Shown piece by piece: positions 61,777 to 64,000 of a DNA stretch of 64,000 nt (the first letter of the stretch is position 1; every line of letters starts with the position of its first letter). The stretch spans positions 1 through 64,000 of the forward strand of contig NZ_VJXY01000023.1 in the NCBI RefSeq assembly GCF_014831675.1, given 5' to 3'. Under the pieces are notes generated by a model. The model searched no databases and was not told the origin of the DNA. It was given only the letters and a program-made list of their open reading frames with translations. The position numbers and the translations under genes are program-made. This DNA is from Komarekiella delphini-convector SJRDD-AB1. GTDB lineage: Bacteria > Cyanobacteriota > Cyanobacteriia > Cyanobacteriales > Nostocaceae.

Positions 61777-62571
61777 TCAAGTGCGTTGACGTAGTTTCAA
61801 AATAGTACCTGAAACACCAAAAGCTAATAGCGCCAAAGTATAAGTTGGTTCGGGAACTGCAATAATGCTTACCTGATTAATGGCCAAACCATATTGTGGA
61901 TAAGAACTGCTAAAAACGACTCGTGAAATATTTGGAGTGTCACTACGAATTCCTAAGAAAACTGCTGAATTATCTAATGCTAGCGACGAAGTACTTATAA
62001 CTGAGAAACTACCTAACAGGTTATTGGCGTTATCAAAAGCGGTGATAAAAGTTTCAACTTCTAAATTACTAATGTCTACAGCTATCTGAGTACCAGCGCC
62101 AAAAACAGGACGAGCAAAACTAATGCTAAAAGGCCCTCCATTACCCTGAGTACGAGGATCAGGAGCACCAGGAGGAAGAGGTTGAAAACCTGTTGGATCT
62201 ATACCTCCGAAGAGAATAAAATCTCCTTGAGCGAAGTTAGTCCGAATGCCAGGTGGTGGTAAAGTTTGAAAGACAAACGGTGGAGTAATCTGAGGATTAT
62301 TAGTTGGAGCTATATTTATATCTAATTCTAAACCACCTTGCGACGTTGCCAAAAAAGAGTTCGATAAAAAAGCAGAAAAGTCAGGAGCAGAGGGATTGAA
62401 TACTTTACCTAAACTTACCCAATCAACTTCATCATTGCCTTCTAAAACAGCGCGTTCAGTAACTAAAAATGTAGCTGCTTTAACTGGTAATGGTAAAACC
62501 GTGATTATAGCTGTAATGGCTAGTAAATATTTGGCAGACGACTTGAATAATTGATTTGTCGTGAATACCAT
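61777..62571 (-). CDS. PEP-CTERM-sorted secreted protein
   Basis: This is a 264-residue exported protein. The signal peptide is YLLAITAIITVLPLPVKAATF. The body is rich in beta strands with Gly/Pro/Asn loops. The C-terminus has VPEPTYTLALLAFGVSGTILKLRQRT, a typical PEP-CTERM signal: Pro-Glu-Pro, a hydrophobic helix and basic residues, recognised by an exosortase for surface sorting. It is usually linked to exopolysaccharide-producing bacteria. The mature domain was not recognised. It lies downstream of the RTX-like gene on the same strand. Confidence 0.88.
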   Translation of the reverse strand: MVFTTNQLFKSSAKYLLAITAIITVLPLPVKAATFLVTERAVLEGNDEVDWVSLGKVFNPSAPDFSAFLSNSFLATSQGGLELDINIAPTNNPQITPPFVFQTLPPPGIRTNFAQGDFILFGGIDPTGFQPLPPGAPDPRTQGNGGPFSISFARPVFGAGTQIAVDISNLEVETFITAFDNANNLLGSFSVISTSSLALDNSAVFLGIRSDTPNISRVVFSSSYPQYGLAINQVSIIAVPEPTYTLALLAFGVSGTILKLRQRT

Positions 62572-62616
62572 AAGTTTTACTCTTTAATTTTGTAGAAGAA
62601 TAAGTCAGCGGTGCTC

Positions 62617-62649
62617 AGATTCCCGACTTATTTGAGAAGTCGGGGATCT
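62617..62649 (-). terminator. Hairpin after the RTX-like gene
   Basis: AGATTCCCGACTT (62617-62629) pairs with AAGTCGGGGATCT (62637-62649) with one G-U pair. Located 28 bp downstream of the RTX-like stop codon. Closely related to the stem at 40152-40187 and to half-copies near 37627 and 48093. Confidence 0.65.
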
Positions 62650-62677
62650 TGGCTGATTTAGGAATACTATAGTAGTT

Positions 62678-64000
62678 TTAGACCAATTTAATACTCAAAT
62701 TAGATGAGAGATTTTCAACGAAGGCGAACTGATTTCCTAAGAAAGACAAGTTACCGCTAGAGGCATCGTAAGAAAAGTCGCTAATATTAGTAGTACCAAA
62801 CCCTACTTTAGAAACTTGGATTACGTCTTTTTGAGCAAAATCGTAATCTTTGATAGTGTCAAGACCCTCTTTAACACTATTGAAAATAAACTTATCTGCA
62901 CCAAAGCCACCCGTGAGAATATCATCACCTTGTCCACCAGTGATGGAATCATTACCGAAACCACCGGATATAGTATCATTGCCATCATTACCGACTAATC
63001 GGTTATTTTGCCTATCGCCAGTAATGCTGTCACTTTCATTTGTACCGATGATATTGTCAAAGTTAACTACATCAAATGTCAATGTCCCCAGTGTGGGAAC
63101 GTTATTGGCAGAGATACTTTGGGCTTGTAGGTCAGCGGTGATAGATACGCCAGAAACCGATTGAGACGCATCTATAGTATTGTTGGCAACACTAGCATCA
63201 GCAATAACCGTTTCTACTTTAAAAACTAGGTCTGTTCCAAATCCACCAGCTTTGGTAATTGTTCCTACACCTGAGAGGGTGATGGTTTTACCTAGTTTGC
63301 TGTAATCTGCTGTATCAAAGCCATCTCCGCCATCGATACTGTCGTCACCTCGACTGCCCTTGAAGGTGTCATCGCCTGCACCACCTGCCAACTTGTCACT
63401 ACCGCGTCCACCGTCAATCAGGTCATTGCCGCCTCTACCATCAATACTGTCATCGCCATCATTACCAAATAATTGGTTCTTTTGGTCATCGCCAGCAATG
63501 GTGTCACTTGCATTTGTACCTTTAACATTGACAAAGTTGACTACCGTAAATGGCAATTTCCCGAGTGTGGGAACGTTATTGGCAGCCAAAATTTGGTTTT
63601 GCAGGTCAACGGTGACAAATACGTCAGCAAGAGATTGGGAAGCATCTATAGTGTTGTTGGCAACACCAGCATTAGCAATAATCCTTTCTACTTTAAAGAG
63701 TTGGTCTTTTCCGAACCCACCAGCCTTGGTAATTGTCCCTACACCTGAAAGGGTAATGCTTTTACCCAAATTACTGTAGTCTGCGGTATCAATGCCATCT
63801 CCACCATCAATGCTGTCGTCACCTCGACTGCCCTTAAATGTGTCATCGCCACCATTACCAGCCAACTTGTCATTGCCCTGTCCACCGTCGATTAGGTCAT
63901 TTCCAAGACCACCGGAGATATTGTCATTGCCTCCACGACCAAAAATCTGATCATCACTATTAGTGCCCGACAAAAAATCATCGTTAGCAGTACCAACAAT
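62678..64000 (-). CDS. RTX-like calcium-binding repeat protein, C-terminal part (partial)
   Basis: The frame is open past the right edge of the window. At least 440 residues with glycine-rich nonapeptide repeats (GGxGxDxLx, for example GLGNDLIDGGQGNDKLAG and GNDTISGGFGNDSITGG) bind calcium in family members. The repeats surround two copies of a ~159-residue module (GVGTITKAGGFG, ANNTIDASQS, ANNVPTLG). The end (ADKFIFNSVKEGLDTIKDYDFAQKD then SKVGFG) is the usual C-terminal RTX domain that serves as a type I secretion signal. It is likely a secreted surface protein. Confidence 0.9.
   Translation of the reverse strand: MVGTANDDFLSGTNSDDQIFGRGGNDNISGGLGNDLIDGGQGNDKLAGNGGDDTFKGSRGDDSIDGGDGIDTADYSNLGKSITLSGVGTITKAGGFGKDQLFKVERIIANAGVANNTIDASQSLADVFVTVDLQNQILAANNVPTLGKLPFTVVNFVNVKGTNASDTIAGDDQKNQLFGNDGDDSIDGRGGNDLIDGGRGSDKLAGGAGDDTFKGSRGDDSIDGGDGFDTADYSKLGKTITLSGVGTITKAGGFGTDLVFKVETVIADASVANNTIDASQSVSGVSITADLQAQSISANNVPTLGTLTFDVVNFDNIIGTNESDSITGDRQNNRLVGNDGNDTISGGFGNDSITGGQGDDILTGGFGADKFIFNSVKEGLDTIKDYDFAQKDVIQVSKVGFGTTNISDFSYDASSGNLSFLGNQFAFVENLSSNLSIKLV

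Noticed and set aside
63360-63779. 139-residue frame on the plus strand
   Set aside because: It is an antisense shadow of the RTX repeat gene, as are the frames at 62850-63164 and 63473-63748.

Overview
The window comes from a cyanobacterium, most likely a filamentous member of the Nostocales. Evidence for this is the psbA (photosystem II D1) 3' end at the left edge, a Ycf66-family gene, cyanobacterial-type CoaBC, IleRS and Gnd, many HIP1 octamers (GCGATCGC), and intergenic tandem heptanucleotide repeats of the kind known from heterocystous strains. No rRNA, tRNA or CRISPR array was seen.

Layout. (1) 1-8872: psbA end, then a block entirely on the minus strand: three double-glycine-leader peptides, a C39-peptidase ABC exporter, an HlyD adaptor, a degenerate kinase-like membrane protein, a NarL-type response regulator and a CHASE2 sensor kinase. 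This looks like a peptide maturation and export locus with its own regulators. (2) 8873-12294: a long non-coding stretch and an ammonium transporter. (3) 12399-26402: an apparent exopolysaccharide locus with an outer-membrane barrel, two DUF3131 proteins carrying three domains, a cellulose-synthase-like GT2 and a PIG-L deacetylase. It is followed by a STAS / SpoIIE-phosphatase / SpoIIAB-like kinase partner-switching trio. A broken type III-B CRISPR fragment (Cmr3 C-terminus, Cmr4 and a small gene) sits inside it on the opposite strand, next to two copies of a miniature transposable element. (4) 26641-37396: mostly ordinary genes (SBP56, NIL-domain, GGCT-like, secreted unknown, GHL10, EGY-type site-2 protease, coaBC, DUF2555, esterase). 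(5) 37879-44746: glycosyltransferases and a methyltransferase, probably for a surface glycan.

(6) 44896-55063 is the most unusual region. A tight three-gene operon encodes a PD-(D/E)XK (HsdR-N-like) nuclease fused to a ParA ATPase, a ParB/Srx-like protein, and a membrane-anchored protein whose N-terminus resembles a Z-alpha winged helix. A second, divergent ParA follows. Beyond ileS lie an AIPR-family (abortive infection) protein and a PIN toxin-antitoxin pair. This is a candidate undescribed defence or DNA-surveillance system. (7) 55143-64000: Ycf66, gnd, a Ser/Thr kinase, a VapBC pair, a polytopic membrane protein, an MFS fragment, a PEP-CTERM protein and the C-terminal part of an RTX-like repeat protein running off the window.

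The mobile elements are well resolved. Three copies of one MITE family (15718-15944, 20948-21281, 40293-40407) share about 15-bp terminal inverted repeats, and each has a perfect 5-bp target duplication. A different 169-bp element (26407-26575) has an 8-bp duplication. The first MITE copy interrupts a four-helix-bundle gene that also carries a nonsense codon.
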